A model generated the notes under the pieces. It did not search any database and was not told the origin of the DNA. It saw only the letters and a program-made list of their open reading frames with translations. DNA of 64,000 nucleotides from Davidsoniella eucalypti. Lineage: Eukaryota; Ascomycota; Sordariomycetes; Microascales; Ceratocystidaceae. The stretch is from contig RMBW01000138.1 in NCBI GenBank assembly GCA_004009845.1, positions 1-64,000 of the forward strand, written 5' to 3'. Every line of letters begins with the position of its first letter. The first letter of the stretch is position 1. Below are positions 31,801-44,900 of this stretch, piece by piece. The position numbers were made by a program, and so were the translations under genes.

Positions 31801-34800
31801 CGATACACCACATCGGCGGTATGATGTGCCCCCAGAAAAACCTCGGGCTCCACCATTCGTCATGCCGCCGCTGGGTAAGACTAAAATATTCTCGGCAAAC
31901 TCTCTACAGATTCGTCGAGCCAAGGAAATCGTCCGGTACCTTGTCAAGACCAACAACGGGGTTTTCCCCGGTAGGGGTTCTGTATGGCAAGCATTGCGCT
32001 TTGTGTGGTGCTCGACCTTCACAACTCCGGACGCTGGCCAGGAAACTCCGCCGCCGCCGCCTTCATACGATGCTTCTATGAAGGCTGTAAGAGAGTGTGG
32101 CCGCCCCCACGACTCCGGCGATCATATCGTCGAGATTATGTATGGCTTCAAAGACCGATTCGGAGGCAACTCTAGCTGTTATATCTTGGTTGAAGCACAG
32201 ATTGATAAACAAGGCCCCTTGGTCGAAGCGCTAATGAACCAAATCAAAGCCTGTCATCCACAAGCATATGTCCCGGAAATGTTCCTCCCTGAAAGCCCAA
32301 GCATACCATATGAGACTGACCAAGGCCAGGACGGCCAGTCTACCTCGAGCACTCCTGTCAATACACCTCTCACTCGTCGCAAACGTGCTCTCGGTGGGGA
32401 GGTTATGATACTCGACGCGCCGCTATACCAGAAGCAAGTCGCTGAGAAGGCAGCTAAGAAGGCTACGATCCAAGGTCGCCGGCGCAAACGTCCCTTTACG
32501 TGGTCAGATATCGGGTTACCACGCAAGCGTCTCAAGGCACTTATTGAGGATGACGAAACTGTGTGGGATAACCCGGAGGCCGTCGAGTTCCTGGCGTCAA
32601 CGCCCATCCTCGCATTCTTACAGCCTAACCAGTGCCTGGAGGCAAATCTTGGTGGAAGTGACCTGGAAGATAGCAATATCGACGGCGAAATCACGGATAG
32701 TGACGGTGATAATGAGGACTACAGGGCTATTCAAGGAGACTCTAGATATGAACTGATTGCTCCTGCCAAAAGACAAGCCAAGAATCCCAAAGAAATTATG
32801 CCTGAGCAGATCGATCCCCGCCTATTCCTGGACTTTGCAGAAGGCCCGGTGGGGACAAGTACTGCCATCACCGTAGATATTTCGACCAACAGTCCAGTCA
32901 GCCACCCAGAGCAGCCCCAAGATTCCGACGATGAATTCACAGACTCTTCCTCCGCCGAGACTCGTTTTGCCGAAGTCACTCCCATCTCCCAAACCGATTT
33001 TGAATGGCCTCATCTGCCTGCTACTTGGTTCGAGTCTCGGGGCGGCAGTTTCACACTATCAGGCCGTTTCTCTGAAACTCTATGGCAACGGGCTCTTCAG
33101 CAGTGTGAAATGAGAGTACAATTCGTGGAGACTGATGGACAGGACGTCGTCGTGCCCGACATCGAAAACCTCGAAGCCGTTCAAACTTACCGTCTTCTAT
33201 CTCTCTACCCCGAAGTCAGCACCCGCGAGAAGGCCAGCCCCAAGCTTCGCAACCGCACTACTCGGATATCTATCGGATCTACCCTTGGATCTGGTGATGC
33301 TCAAGCCATAGTTGCTAAGGATGGAGCTACTTCTTCTACAGCGGCAGCTTCGGAGTCAAACAGTCTGACTGGTGTAACGCGAGCCAAGGGTCGTCCAAGT
33401 GCCACAAGAACTTCGTTTGGAGGGTTGGCCGCGAAGCCACCGCCTCCAGCTGCCAACACAGAACGTTCCATGGCGGCGATTCCCGAGGATGACGAGGATG
33501 GTGGTGATGCCGAAGATAACGGCAATGCTGACCAGGCTGTTGCTGATCTTGATGGTGAAGTTGGTTATAAGGGCACACAAGACGAGGCCATCTTGGCCGC
33601 CTTTATTGCGATTCGTGTTCTTCTTGGCGGTACCGATAAGGCCATCGACTGGGCCGTTCTCAAGTGTCTTTTCCCAGCACAAAGCCTCACTTATCTACGC
33701 AAGTTCTGGGTACGCATGCTCAAAGACCAGGCCACGCTCATCAAGAGCTACACTGAGCGGTTCCAAAACGCCTTTGTCAAGGCCTACGAGAACGGCGATG
33801 TCCCGCCACTAGACTTTGACCATCTGGAGGACTACGACTGGCGTCCTGTCGTCAACTGGACTGTTTCTCTGCACAAAGATGACCGTGTCCCGCTTCCTCG
33901 CACCCGTGCCGGTTTCCGTGCCCAATACGAGCTTGCCGAGCCTGGCTGTTCAGGTTCTTCTGATTCGCAAACACTCATTCCGGGCATCAACGGAAGCACC
34001 ACCGCTGCTATCCAGACGCGCACATGGCGAGATATATACTATAACAGCAACAGCAGTATCTTTGCCCGCTACGAAGCCATCACATGCATGGCGTCTTCCC
34101 GGCCAATCGACGCTACCGCATCTTCCCGCGGTGCCTTATATATCCCGCCTGCGCCACCTGACGAGATGCTTGCGCGGTCATGGCTCCGGTCTCTTTCCTT
34201 AACACCAGGTGATAAGAGTACGTCGGCCGAAGTCATTGCCAAATTCATGACGCTCGCCGACGGCGTTCCAGATCGCGTATCGAAGCTTCTCGAGGGCGCA
34301 GTAACGGCTCTTTCTGCAGACCACATCATAAGCAAAGGCAAAATCCTCTCGGCCCGCGATCGTCTCTACAGACTCAACAAGCAATTCCGCACGCAGTTCG
34401 ATAAAGCGGCTAGACTAGGATTCTATCGCGAATCTCGCGTGTTCAAACGAGCCCTAGATGCGGCATTCGTGGCAAACAAGAATCACGAGCAGGTTCCTTT
34501 CCTCATGCCTGATGGCGCTGTTATGGCGTTGATCAATCTATCTGTCCATCAACGATTGGATCTTCAGGGCGAGAATATCCCGCATATCCCGCGTGGCTTC
34601 GATCCAGGAAACTACGAAAGTCGTAAAATGCCCAAGGCACTGCTTCTATTCGGACTTCATGCTGTCTTTACCGATACTTACATGGCATCTGGAGACGTCC
34701 CTATCCTAGCCAGAGCTCGAAAACATCCTATCCCAACATCACTGAATCTCTCTTCTTCCTCTCCTCTCGAGGCCGATGCTACAAAAGATCCAGCATCCCC

Positions 34801-35272
34801 TTCTTCGCCTGACAGCAAACCGTCTAGTCGTGATCTCCTCCCCTTCTGGGTCGATTTCTTCGGCGACTGCGATCCGGAAATGTGGCAAGCCGTGCTCGGC
34901 ATGATTTGTTTCCTCATCGCCACCCGCGGTCCCCTCACTGAACGTGCCGTCTTGGTTGATTTACATCCTCTTCTCGATGCAATCGACGTCAGACTCGCCA
35001 TCAAATGGGGCCGTGAAATCGGACTCTTGTGTCCTCCGAAATCACTCAGCCACGTAAACACCAACGGACTCGTCGAGGACGAGGATGGCTCGATCGCCTC
35101 TGTTGCGGCTACTCTCGCTAGCCACGGCAGTGATGATGAGCCGTTGACGGTTACGGAGTGGTGGTGGTTGGTCGTCGCAGAACAAGGTCTCCCCATATCA
35201 GATGTCGATGAGAGGTTAGCTCAGGCGAATTTCCAGGAACACACCGTCATGTTGAACATGGATCGGATGTAA
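28884..35272 (+). CDS. TFIIIC largest subunit (B-block binding, tau138/Sfc3-like)
   Basis: Exon 1 (28884-28950) and exon 2 (29172-35272), joined over a 221-bp intron, encode 2055 aa. This subunit contacts the B box of tRNA genes and recruits TFIIIB for RNA polymerase III in the nucleus. The B-block domain is at about 134-190 (KFEWEALVGIASTREEGIIQ, then RLTNQDKRSLPKRTDALAKK). Further winged-helix-like blocks follow, including FQDIIMDAMLAAGDDGITNT. The middle contains AT-hook-like KPRGRPRKP (about 540) and RGRGRKGGRKS, then a possible zinc finger CPSC...H...C at about 655-680. Acidic, Ser/Thr-rich linkers separate the globular parts. Without exon 1 the frame would lack the first helix (MPYDLESLIDLLILRIAT), which continues properly into CTVADLVKAIEEQ. 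The intron holds a 15-bp tandem duplication (TTTATTTATATTGC). Confidence 0.85.
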
Positions 35273-35818
35273 AAAAAAAAGAAAACAAAATGAAATGACA
35301 AAAGGTCAACTAAAAGTATCTTGTTAATCAAATCTTGTGTTCAAATAGTTCTCTATCTAATTAAAATATATTTAATACTGTACTTATATCAAAAACTGTT
35401 ATATCTTGATGCAGTGTGAGCATTGGACATAGAATCACACTTCTTTCATATAATCATAGCATTCATCAATTATTAGAGATAACCTCCCTACGAACCTTCA
35501 TCATCGCCGTAACAGTAACAAAGAAGTGGCTCAAAGCCTGACATATTGTAGATAGTGAAAGATTGTGGACAGTGTCATACAAGAATGATAGTAAAAATGA
35601 AATAATAAAAAGGGTGAGTGAAAGGGTTTATCATATAAGAGTACTTTGTCTTTCTTTCCAGCCTAGCAGTCGGACTCTACGTCTTTCTCTTGCATCAATA
35701 CTGCTTATCCATATACAGATACGCCTCCGGTTACGCCGTCCTAAATCTATCCTAGAATTGGCCATAAATCCCCGATATTCTTCTCGTCATCAACAACGCC
35801 GTGTTAAGCTACTTTATC
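35273..35818. other. Intergenic between convergent genes
   Basis: 546 bp of AT-rich 3' flank (TFIIIC plus strand, calcineurin minus strand). A frame at 35563-35829 overlaps the last calcineurin exon and is regarded as chance. Confidence 0.5.
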
Positions 35819-37785
35819 CTATTCTGTAGATGGCTTGGTATCGTCCGCAGCTGGAGCCGGAGCAGGAGTCTTCTTACGGTCACTAGCGAAGTGATGTTAG
35901 CAATGGGTAAAAAGAGCTATATAACGCCAGTAAATAGACTAAACACAAAATACTTACGTGCTGAGTCTCCGCGATAGCTGCTGTATATTCTTATCATTAT
36001 CAGCTTCGTAGGCTGCCTTTTTCAATGCCGCTGCTCTCTCTGTCTCTTGAGTCTTCACGACCTCGTCGTGACTAGGGGGCAGTCTCTCATTCTGAATATC
36101 AACCTTGCGAGCATCGTCGAATGTGTTGATGGCGTTCTTGATACCCTCGGCACCCAACATAAGAGTACCAGCAGGTAATCTGCCGCCGGACACGGTCTTT
36201 AGTTCAGTCACCTTCTCAGACTCCTCACGTAGCACCTGGAACACACGAGACAGACGGCCAATAGCCAAAATCTTGTTCTTGATAGCACGGCGCTTGGCAT
36301 CGAGAGACTCTGGGTCTGAGCTGGAACTGCCCGAACCAGGTGTGGTAGGCGACTGGGGTGGCGGTGAGCTGGCGGTTGTAGGAGCGTCGTCCTTCTCCAG
36401 TTCCTCTTCGGAGCACGTGCTCAGAATAGCAATGAGCATGTCAGTGATTTTCTCACCCACAAAAGGTAGCGACCAAGTGAAAACATCCATAAAATTGGGC
36501 AGCCAGTAAGGGTGAGGTGAGAAGTTGAACTGACGGATGTTCATAACGTTGTTCTCGTACTTGAGTACGGCAGCCTTGTTGTTATATACATCGAGGTAGT
36601 TGGGGGCCGAGAAGATAGTCATGACACTAGGGAAACCCGTAGTACGCGTCTTGCGATACATACGATATCCGGCGTCCTGGGCCTCGTGGGCACGGATGAC
36701 TGATAAAAGGTTGTTCTTCTCCAAGAAGGAGCAAGCTGCCGGGTATGAGAAGAAGTATGAGCAACCACGTACAAAATTGTGCATGAAATGATCGTTAGTT
36801 TTCTCCTGGCCAAACTCATCCAGCGGGTCTGCCCATAGAATATCACACATCAGACCTTGAGTAGGTGGCTCACGGAAGCGGTCAATCTTGCGAATATCAT
36901 CAAGGGTATGGAGTTCGGGGCTGAGACCGCCGTGGATACACAGGAATTGCTTGTTCATGACAGCAGCTAGAGGCAACGAGCAGAACGACTCCATGCAGGC
37001 TTCATAAATAGCCTCCGAGTATTTATGGCGACACTCAAGCTTGAATGTGAAGTAGTCTGTCAAATGACGGCACTCGTGGTTACCACGAAGCAGCCACAGA
37101 CTGTTCGGGTAGTGAATCTTGAGAGACCATAGGTAGAGTACGCATTCTATGCTAAAGTAGCCACGATCAACGTAGTCTCCTAGGAATAGATAACGAGTCT
37201 CGGCCGGGTCACCGCCAACTTCGAACAGCTTCATCAGATCATAGTACTGGCCGTGAACATCACCGCACACAGTGATAGGGGCATCCATCTCAAGAAGGTT
37301 TCCCTCTTCGCGCAGAATCTTGGTGCCCTCCTTGATGATGAATAGGGCCTGTTCCTCTGTGAGACGGCCCTCGCGGTAGAAATGCTGCTTCAAGAAGTTG
37401 ATATCGGGCTTTGTGTGGGTATCATCGGAGAAGAATTGTTCGGGGGTAGGCTTGAACATGGCGGGGGCTTGAACATCTATAGATGGAGAATATAGTTATG
37501 TTAGCCAACAAGCTCTCTGGGGCAATTGTGCGAGGAAGGACTAGCTCGCATGTGACATGATACATAGTGGCAAGTTCAAAGTTGGGCTTGGTTGGTTTCA
37601 GTGAGGTCCGTACCTTTGCATACACGCTCCAGCGTGCTCACCTGGGTATCGTCATCCATGGTGTGCAGGGTGAAGTCAATCTCGGGAATGGGCTTCTTGG
37701 CCTGGATAGCGCGGATAGCATTGTCGACTTGTTGTAGCCGACGGTCATCGCCGCCGACATTTATCTGAGGGGTGTCGCCTTCCAT
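35819..37785 (-). CDS. cnaA: Calcineurin catalytic subunit A (PP2B Ser/Thr phosphatase)
   Basis: Three exons (37785-37614, 37476-35958, 35882-35819; introns of 137 and 75 bp) encode 584 aa. Metallophosphatase motifs GDVHGQ (129-134), GDYVDRG (157-163) and GNHE (189-192) are intact. The calcineurin-B-binding helix is followed by a Pro/Ser-rich linker, the calmodulin-binding helix (about 453-476, NKILAIGRLSRVFQVLREE) and the C-terminal autoinhibitory region. The enzyme, activated by Ca2+/calmodulin with CnaB, dephosphorylates Crz1-type factors and controls growth, stress responses and virulence in fungi. The last exon (ends TKPSTE) is tiny; reading through the second intron would instead stop at once after RRLST, so that boundary deserves transcript support. 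Exon 1 ends ERVCK and exon 2 continues DVQAPAMF, as in relatives. Confidence 0.94.
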
Positions 37786-40700
37786 TGTGAAATCGGGTGT
37801 TTCAAAGACACAAGACGAGCAATTTATGTTCTGATACTAGCTCCGGTGTTTGTGAATATCGATCAATCCGCTGCAAAGTGGGGGTGAGCAATGGCTGTAT
37901 GTTTTGAACAACTCAAATATCAGCGGACCGACAGTAGATTGTCGAGATAGGAGTCGCAGCGGAAAATCGAAGTCGAGTCTTGTCAGGGATGCAGCTAAAT
38001 CTCTTCCAGAAGAATCAGGACAGCAGAAAGTAGGGCGAGGGAGAAGGAATGGAAAAGATGGCTTTGAGTCGACAGTCCGGACGGCGGCGAGGCAGAATAA
38101 GAAAAAGAATGAAAAACAGTGGTTTTGTGATGTTGGAGGAAAAAGGCAGGCCAAGGTTTCGAATAAGCAAAACCAAGCAAAAGACGAATAAAGCCAGAAG
38201 GCACAAAAAGCGCAGGAGCACTGTTTTGAGCACAGCGAAATTCAATCTACAAGCCGGTGAGAAAAGAAAAAAAAGAGGGGTTTAGGCTAAAATACTATGG
38301 CGGCTTCGTTCTAGAAAAAAAGTAGGCAAGAAAATAGTCACTGCGTTACAGAAAATACCAAGACGAGAATAAGCAGCGGATTGCGATGCTGCTGGTAACA
38401 AGGAATGGCAAAAGGGACAGCAATTGGCGAAATAGGATAGTAGAGATAGAGGGTTAGAAAAGAGGCTAGTAGTTATAATAGGAGACAGCAGCAAGAAAAC
38501 TACCACCACTCTAGGTTCAAGCTATGGGTGAAGCGTCGTAGAGTAGAGGGGCTGATGTTTCTAAGTGGAGAAAGGTTGTCTGTATCTCTGCGTTCTGCTT
38601 GCTTGGCTGGGCTGGTTTGCGGTTGTAGTGGCCTTCTAGAGCAGCTTTGAGGTGGATGGAAGCTTGGGCTGTAGCAGGGGGGCTTGCAAGTATGTACTAT
38701 TTAGTTGTCGGAAGATAGATGTATTAGCTTTCGACTGTAGCGACACTACGGCTTTTTTTCTTCCGACAGATCTTCAACTGAATTTCAGAGTGCTCGCTGT
38801 GGCCTTCGTAATATTGCGAAAAGAGTATTACGCGTGTGAAGCAACGCTGTCACTGCGAAGGAAGATACAATATATGTATCAATATTGATGGAGGCTGAAC
38901 TTACATGCATTTATTTCTCTTGCACTGCTGGTATATAGATAATAGTGTATATACATATCAGTACTAATAGCACGGCTTCCTCTACTGAAACAAAGAAACA
39001 CTAGACGTCGCGAGCACGAGAAAATCGTCTAGGATGAAGGGCGAGAGATGAAAACAAAACTCAGGAGTGCAGCCGAACGAGCAGGTTCGGCAAGGTCTGA
39101 TAAATGGCGGGTTTCGTTATGTGTTGTTCGTCCGTGATGGTCAAACAAGCTCACAAGCAGAACCAACCGAAAGAGATCAGCCAGCCGCAAACAATAATCT
39201 GGAATAGGCAGATATCACGATGTTAGTCTGTCCCCTAGTCAGTCTACAAGAAGGGATGTTGGGGCATTGGGGCAAGGCTGAATGTTTGTTCTTCATTACC
39301 TAAGCTAGCAACGGTTTGGAGTTGTTGCTTTGGTGAACTGTCACTATACAATCCGAACAAGAAGTTACTCCGCAAAGTATGCTGTCTTTGTTACTAGAGA
39401 GTTTCTAGCCCACTCGTATCACCATTACGATGCATATGTTCATACTCAGACCAGGAACGTCTAGACCTCTCCCTACAATGAACTGTATGTTGACATCCGG
39501 CCAGAAACAATGATAATATGTATATTACCCCAGGCATATGTGTCATCCATCACCTCACTTACTGCTAAGTATATATATGTATCATTGTCATTGATTGAAA
39601 CTGGCCATATTTGGCAACCAGCTAGCACCTTCTTTCTTAAGCTTGGTTCTTTCTACAGACAAGCAAGACCAGCAGAAAATAAGGAAGGGGCAGTCTTGCG
39701 CCTTCCTGATTGTACAAAGACAAACCTTTGCTCGGCACTCCTTCCAATCTCTCTTGTTATCTTATCGGGATTGCTGAACCAAGATGCAAGATCTGGACTG
39801 GACTGGTTCAAGGCTGTCTTTTGTTGCATCTTGTTATTCTTGTTAGTACTGCTGTGGCAACTCTTCATTGTTGTGCCTATATTGTATCATGCTCTGTCCG
39901 TGTGCTATATTACTTAAATATAGCCACAGATGATATGGCAGTGTGTGCTTGTGTGATCGGACTAGATGGCGTATTAGAATTGTGTTGATTGTTTCGCCAG
40001 CAGGCATATGCCAGCTTAAACCACTGAGCAATCAACTAATATCCAAGGCACAAGGCATTATCCTACTATTTTATCAATCTACAAGATGGTCATACCGCCA
40101 TAAGAGAACTCCTGAAACAACCCTGGCACAAAAGAGAACAAAAAAAGGTAGCCAGCCCGGGTTCCCTCCCCATTTTGATATGCCAACAGCAAGGCACCAG
40201 TTCCCAACTTTTAGACAAGGTTCTGTCTTTTGGTGTCTCTTCAACTGATTCTTTGTATTTGTTTCTGATCCTTTTTCCTTTTCGGCCGCGCCCCTCCTTT
40301 TCAAAGACGAAAAAGTAACCCGCATCACGCTCCTCTTCAGCTTGTTCTCCAGGCTATTTTCCACCGCTATTGCTCCCCCCCAACGACGTTTTCTCCATTA
40401 TGAAGCGGAGGAAGAAGCTCATGTGATTATGTGGTGAGCATAATCTCTTGAAAAAAAAAATACGAGGAGAATTGCCTAATGAAATTCCATTCCTGTCTCT
40501 ACTTACTGCTCTGCTTATGGCTGCTTGTGTGATTGTTTATTTGTATTTTTTTCCATGGCATACCAATCCGTATTACGGTCCGGTTTGTAAATTAATCATG
40601 CGGAATCCAGCATCAGCGTTTGTCTCCTCCCACCTCCGTGACAAATACGATTATCTGCATGTGATCTTTCAGAAGAGGCTCCCTTTTCCGTAGTCATCGC

Positions 40701-41008
40701 TCGCCGAGTCTGGATACGCCTATGTGTAGATATAGTATCGCGAGGAATAATGTCTTCTCATACCCGAACCTGAAGAGTAAAAAGGCTTACGGCATGTAGA
40801 AGTAAAGGTCATTCAGCCAACCTTCTAGCCCAATGATTTTCCCTCCCTATAATCCAGATCCAACCCTGGCAATTGGGAGCGGGGCGGAAGAACGGACAAC
40901 GGGTTGTAAACCCTAAGGTAGATACACAGTGACATGCCGATAAACCCTAACTATGGATATTTGACGTGTTGTGATTATTTTATTGTTTGCATGCTACCGC
41001 CGCCATAC
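37786..41008. other. Intergenic 3.2 kb, probable long calcineurin leader and unassigned DNA
   Basis: The first ~700 bp are purine-rich on the plus strand (C/T-rich in calcineurin mRNA sense) and probably promoter and leader. The rest is AT-rich with frames up to 135 codons and no recognised domain. Two AAACCCTAA motifs occur near 40914 and 40943. Confidence 0.45.
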
Positions 41009-41022
41009 GTACTACAGTGCAA
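41009..41022 (+). repeat. 5' target-site duplication of LINE 2
   Basis: GTACTACAGTGCAA, repeated exactly at 45856-45869 just after the element's A-rich tail. Confidence 0.88.
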
Positions 41023-41947
41023 CGGCCTCAAGGCCACCCACCCCCTTCCAGCTAAGCTGGAAAAACCACCTCGTTTCGCCTTCCGGATGAAGGCAGACCA
41101 CCAGTTGAGGAACTCAGACCGCGTCATGATGTCCCAGGCCATCAATGACGCCTTCACTGGTCTCAAGGACTGCTTGCGTCGGCGCATTTCGCAAGCCACG
41201 GCTTCACAGTGGTGGCTAAGTCGGCCGAGGCAGGTGACCGCCTCCGGACCCACAAGGGCCTTCTTGAAGAAGTTCCAAGTCTCCTTCCAGGAGATAACCG
41301 ACCGTCTCGAGTACCGAGTGGTACACATCGCTGAAAAGTGTTGTGATGCTTACACAGGTATAGGAGGCCCCGCCACCCTCGAATTGGCGGCTAAAATTGC
41401 TAAAGCGCACACTGGAGTGGCGCCGGTTGAGGTCCGATGGACCAAGAACAACAACAAGAACCTGGGTCTGCAAATGACCTTCTTCTTCCCTAAAGAAGTG
41501 AACAGGTTCCAGATTAGTCAGAGTTCGTTCTCAAGACGAATTCACCCACAGCCAATCATCCAGCAGTGTGGAAGATGCTGGAGCTTTCACAGTTCCCAGT
41601 TCTGCCACAAGGCTAAACGGTGTGCCAAATGCGGTCGTGCGGCCCATACTGGTGATTGCAACTCATTGAAGATTTGCATCAACTACGGCGGCCCACATGA
41701 GGCCAATAACCGCAAGTGCCGAGCAAGACCAACTTGCTCGAAAGGCGTCATTGTCCCACCAGACGCCGCCAAACTTCAAAAGGAGGCCCAGGAGTCTCGA
41801 AAGGTTGCTTCCGCCATCTCGGCGGGTCGAGTGACCGACTCGAGCTCACCAGAAGCCCCTACTGCCAATGCGAGTTCCTCGAACTCCTCTTTCGCTCCCC
41901 TCGCCGAGATGGAGATAGATAGCGATGAAGTACCGTCTCATGAATAG
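41023..41947 (+). pseudogene. LINE 2 ORF1 remnant (gag-like, zinc knuckles)
   Basis: The frame is open from 40934 but its first ~29 codons are flanking genomic DNA, because the element begins only at 41023. The element-derived part carries CGRCWSFHSSQFCHKAKRC and CAKCGRAAHTGDC knuckles followed by an imperfect third (INYGGPHEANNRKC, where the first Cys pair is damaged). The stop TAG at 41945-41947 lies within the start region of ORF2, whose ATG is at 41925 or 41940. The true N-terminus of ORF1 is missing. Confidence 0.85.
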
Positions 41948-44900
41948 ACGACCTTCCAACTATCACCGAGCGGCTACGCCCCTCCTACGTGTGCTTCAGG
42001 CAAATGTGGCACGAGCGAATAGTGCTCACAATCAGTTGTTGCAGGTGGCCTCCACAGGCCGCTTCGATGTAGTTCTTGTCCAGGAGCTCTGGACATACCT
42101 TAGAGGTAGCAAGCGATCTTCCGCTAACCACTGCGAGTTCGACAAGTTTTCCCCTACCCATGACTGGTCACAGTCAAGGCCCCATGTACTGACGTACGTC
42201 CGGAAGGCTTCCGCCCTCCGACCCGCCCTCCGACCCGTACAGAACCACAGGCTTTTCTCCCCCGACATCCTCTCCCTCACCCTTCACTCCCCCGAGATAG
42301 AGATAGTCAACATGTATCGAGCTCCTGACGGTAGGATGCCCGACAGCCTTAACCCCTTACTCAACATGTTAAAGCTAACACGATCTTCGCCGGCGATTTC
42401 AACTTGCACCACGAATCATGGGAACCTAACGTCTCCCGCTCCTCTGGAGCAGACCAACTGGTGCAGTGGATGGGATCAAATAACCTTCGACTGGCTAGCC
42501 CTATCGGGCAGCTCACACACAACAGAGGCCATGTACTCGACCTCGTCCTGACAAACATCCCAAGAGCTATCTCGGTGATCCTGCCGGATGCTCACTCATC
42601 TTCAGACCATAGTCTGTAGGCACCTTCATCCAACTAGGGCAGCAACAGCAGCCCCCTTTAACCAGACTCAGGATAAAACCTGGAGACGGTACACTGTTGG
42701 AATCAGCCCTCACATGTCCCCCCGCCCTCCCTGGACGGGGTCGACGTCCAAGGGCTAGACATTGCCGTTGCCAACGGCATTGAAGCGATTTCGGCTACTC
42801 TCCGAGCCGTCTGCCCTGTGGTACACACCAGTGCACCATACAAGGACTTTTGGAATGCAGACTGCCAGAATGCCAGACTTGTTTTCCTTGCTGCCAAGAA
42901 ACAAGATGATAGAGAAGAAATGCTGAGTGCGAAGCTCGCCCTAAGGCGAACTATACGCAAGGTCAAGAGGGCCTTCGCTCAGCAACGGATTGAGTCCACC
43001 CAAGACTTACCAGGAGTCCATAAGCTGGTAGGGTGGAGAAAACTTGAGAGCCGCTTTGGGCCACCTCCCCTCCTGTGGAACGAGCGGAAGTTTTTCGCCG
43101 TACCAAGCTAGCCCGGCCTTCAAACATGACGGACACTCCCCTGGGATCGTCCTTCGTGGTCCCGCGCCGGTCCATCCCAGTCCCACAACACGCCAGCGAG
43201 GCCGAAGTATGGGACTGCATGATAAATGTCAATTCGACATCCCCTGGACATGACCAGTTGACTGCGTCTATTCTCAAGCATGTGTGGAACGTGCCCACAT
43301 GGAGGACATGGCTAGTCCAACTCACAAACTCATGTCTGGCCCTCGGCCACCGCCCAGAAACCTTTCGAAAAGCGGAAGTCATAGTCATCCTGAAGCCTAA
43401 AAAGGATGACTTGACTAACTCCTCGAATTGGAGACCTATTTCCCTCCTACCCACTATTGGCAAAGGGGTGGAAAGACTGGTCGCTAGACGACTCGCCTTC
43501 TGGGCCATTAAGGCTAAGGTCACTGCTCCCGAACACTTTGGGGCTCTGCCTGAGCGAGCTGCCACCGACCTGGTGGAATGTTTGGTTCATGATGTCCGTG
43601 ACTCCTGGACCATGAAGAAGGTCTGCACCATGGCCACAATCGATGTGGAAGGTGCCTTTGATAGTGTTCAGCCTGGACGCCTGGCGGTCCGACTCACTGA
43701 ACAAGGATGGCCGGAGTATGCGGTCCGATGGGCTGCATCTTTCGCCTTCCGTAGATTTGCTCGCTTCCGGCTCGGGGAGCATATCGGTGGCTTTCAGCCG
43801 ATCCCGCATGGGCTCCCACAAGGGTCCCCCACGTCTCCTATTCCCTTCCTCCTCTTCTTGGAGCCGCTTCTCAACGTGATGCCGTCCAGTTTTGGGTACG
43901 TGGACGACATTGCTTTCCTCTGTTCCGCCAACACGTTGACGGGATCCTCTCGCTTGGCTGCTACTCGCATCACCCGAGCCAAAGAGTGGTGCCGCGACAA
44001 CGGCCTCTCCCTTGCTGATGGTAAGACAGAGTTCCAGCACTTCCACAGAACGAGACAAGAATCCCCTGACATAGAAATTGACGGGGTTGCACACGCTGCT
44101 AACGAGTCCACGAGGTGGCTAGGAGTATACCTAGACACCAAGTTGCGATTCAAGACACACGTTCAACACTGGACGTCCAAAGCGTCCGCAGTCACGGCAC
44201 ACGTGCGCAGTTTGGGTAATACTGTCCGAGGGTGTCCAACACACCTTCTAAGGTCAGTCTCACTTGCGGCAGCGCTCCCAGATCTCCTGTATGCAGCCGA
44301 GGTCTGGTACCGTGGAAAGACTATTTCCATAGGCAACCGGGTCCACTCTAGCTGCTCAGGCTTCCTGGTGAACGCAGTCAACAGAGCACTGAAAAATATT
44401 GCTCGATCCTTCCTGCCGGTGTACCGAACTACACCCATATCTGCACTCCTCCGGGAGGCAGGTATCATGCCAGCGGACCTCATCCTCGATGAAATTCGAG
44501 AGAAGTCTGCCATCCGCCTCGCGTCGGCGGACGATGCGCCAGCCGCATGGATAGCTGTGGCCCTGAACGAGGCCAGTCTGACCTTTGGGCCAAACTCCGG
44601 CTAATCCCCAACCTCCCACGCCATGTCCTGCTCCCCAGGACCTACACCCAACCCCTCTTACGCCTCACACGAAGCGTGATATCTAAAGAAAGTTACCAAG
44701 CTATGCTCAACAACATCTCCCCCTTTGACATAGTGGCATACTCAGATGGCTCCAAACAAGCGAATGGTCTTACCGGTGCTGGAGCCTCTGTATGGCAACT
44801 TCACACTCAGATCGCCTCAGTAGGGATCTCCCTTGGAGAGAGATATGAGGTATATGACGCTGAGATTCAAGGGGCCCTATTAGGCTTAAAGAAGGCTTTC

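Noticed and set aside
39510..39917. 135-codon frame in the calcineurin upstream region
   Set aside because: Overlapping frames on both strands, hydrophobic low-complexity, no domain.
40908..40955. Two AAACCCTAA motifs resembling telomere repeats
   Set aside because: Only single copies separated by unrelated DNA; insufficient for an interstitial telomere.
40934..41022. Start of the LINE 2 ORF1 frame as its natural N-terminus
   Set aside because: The target-site duplication places these bases outside the element; the frame is a chance fusion.
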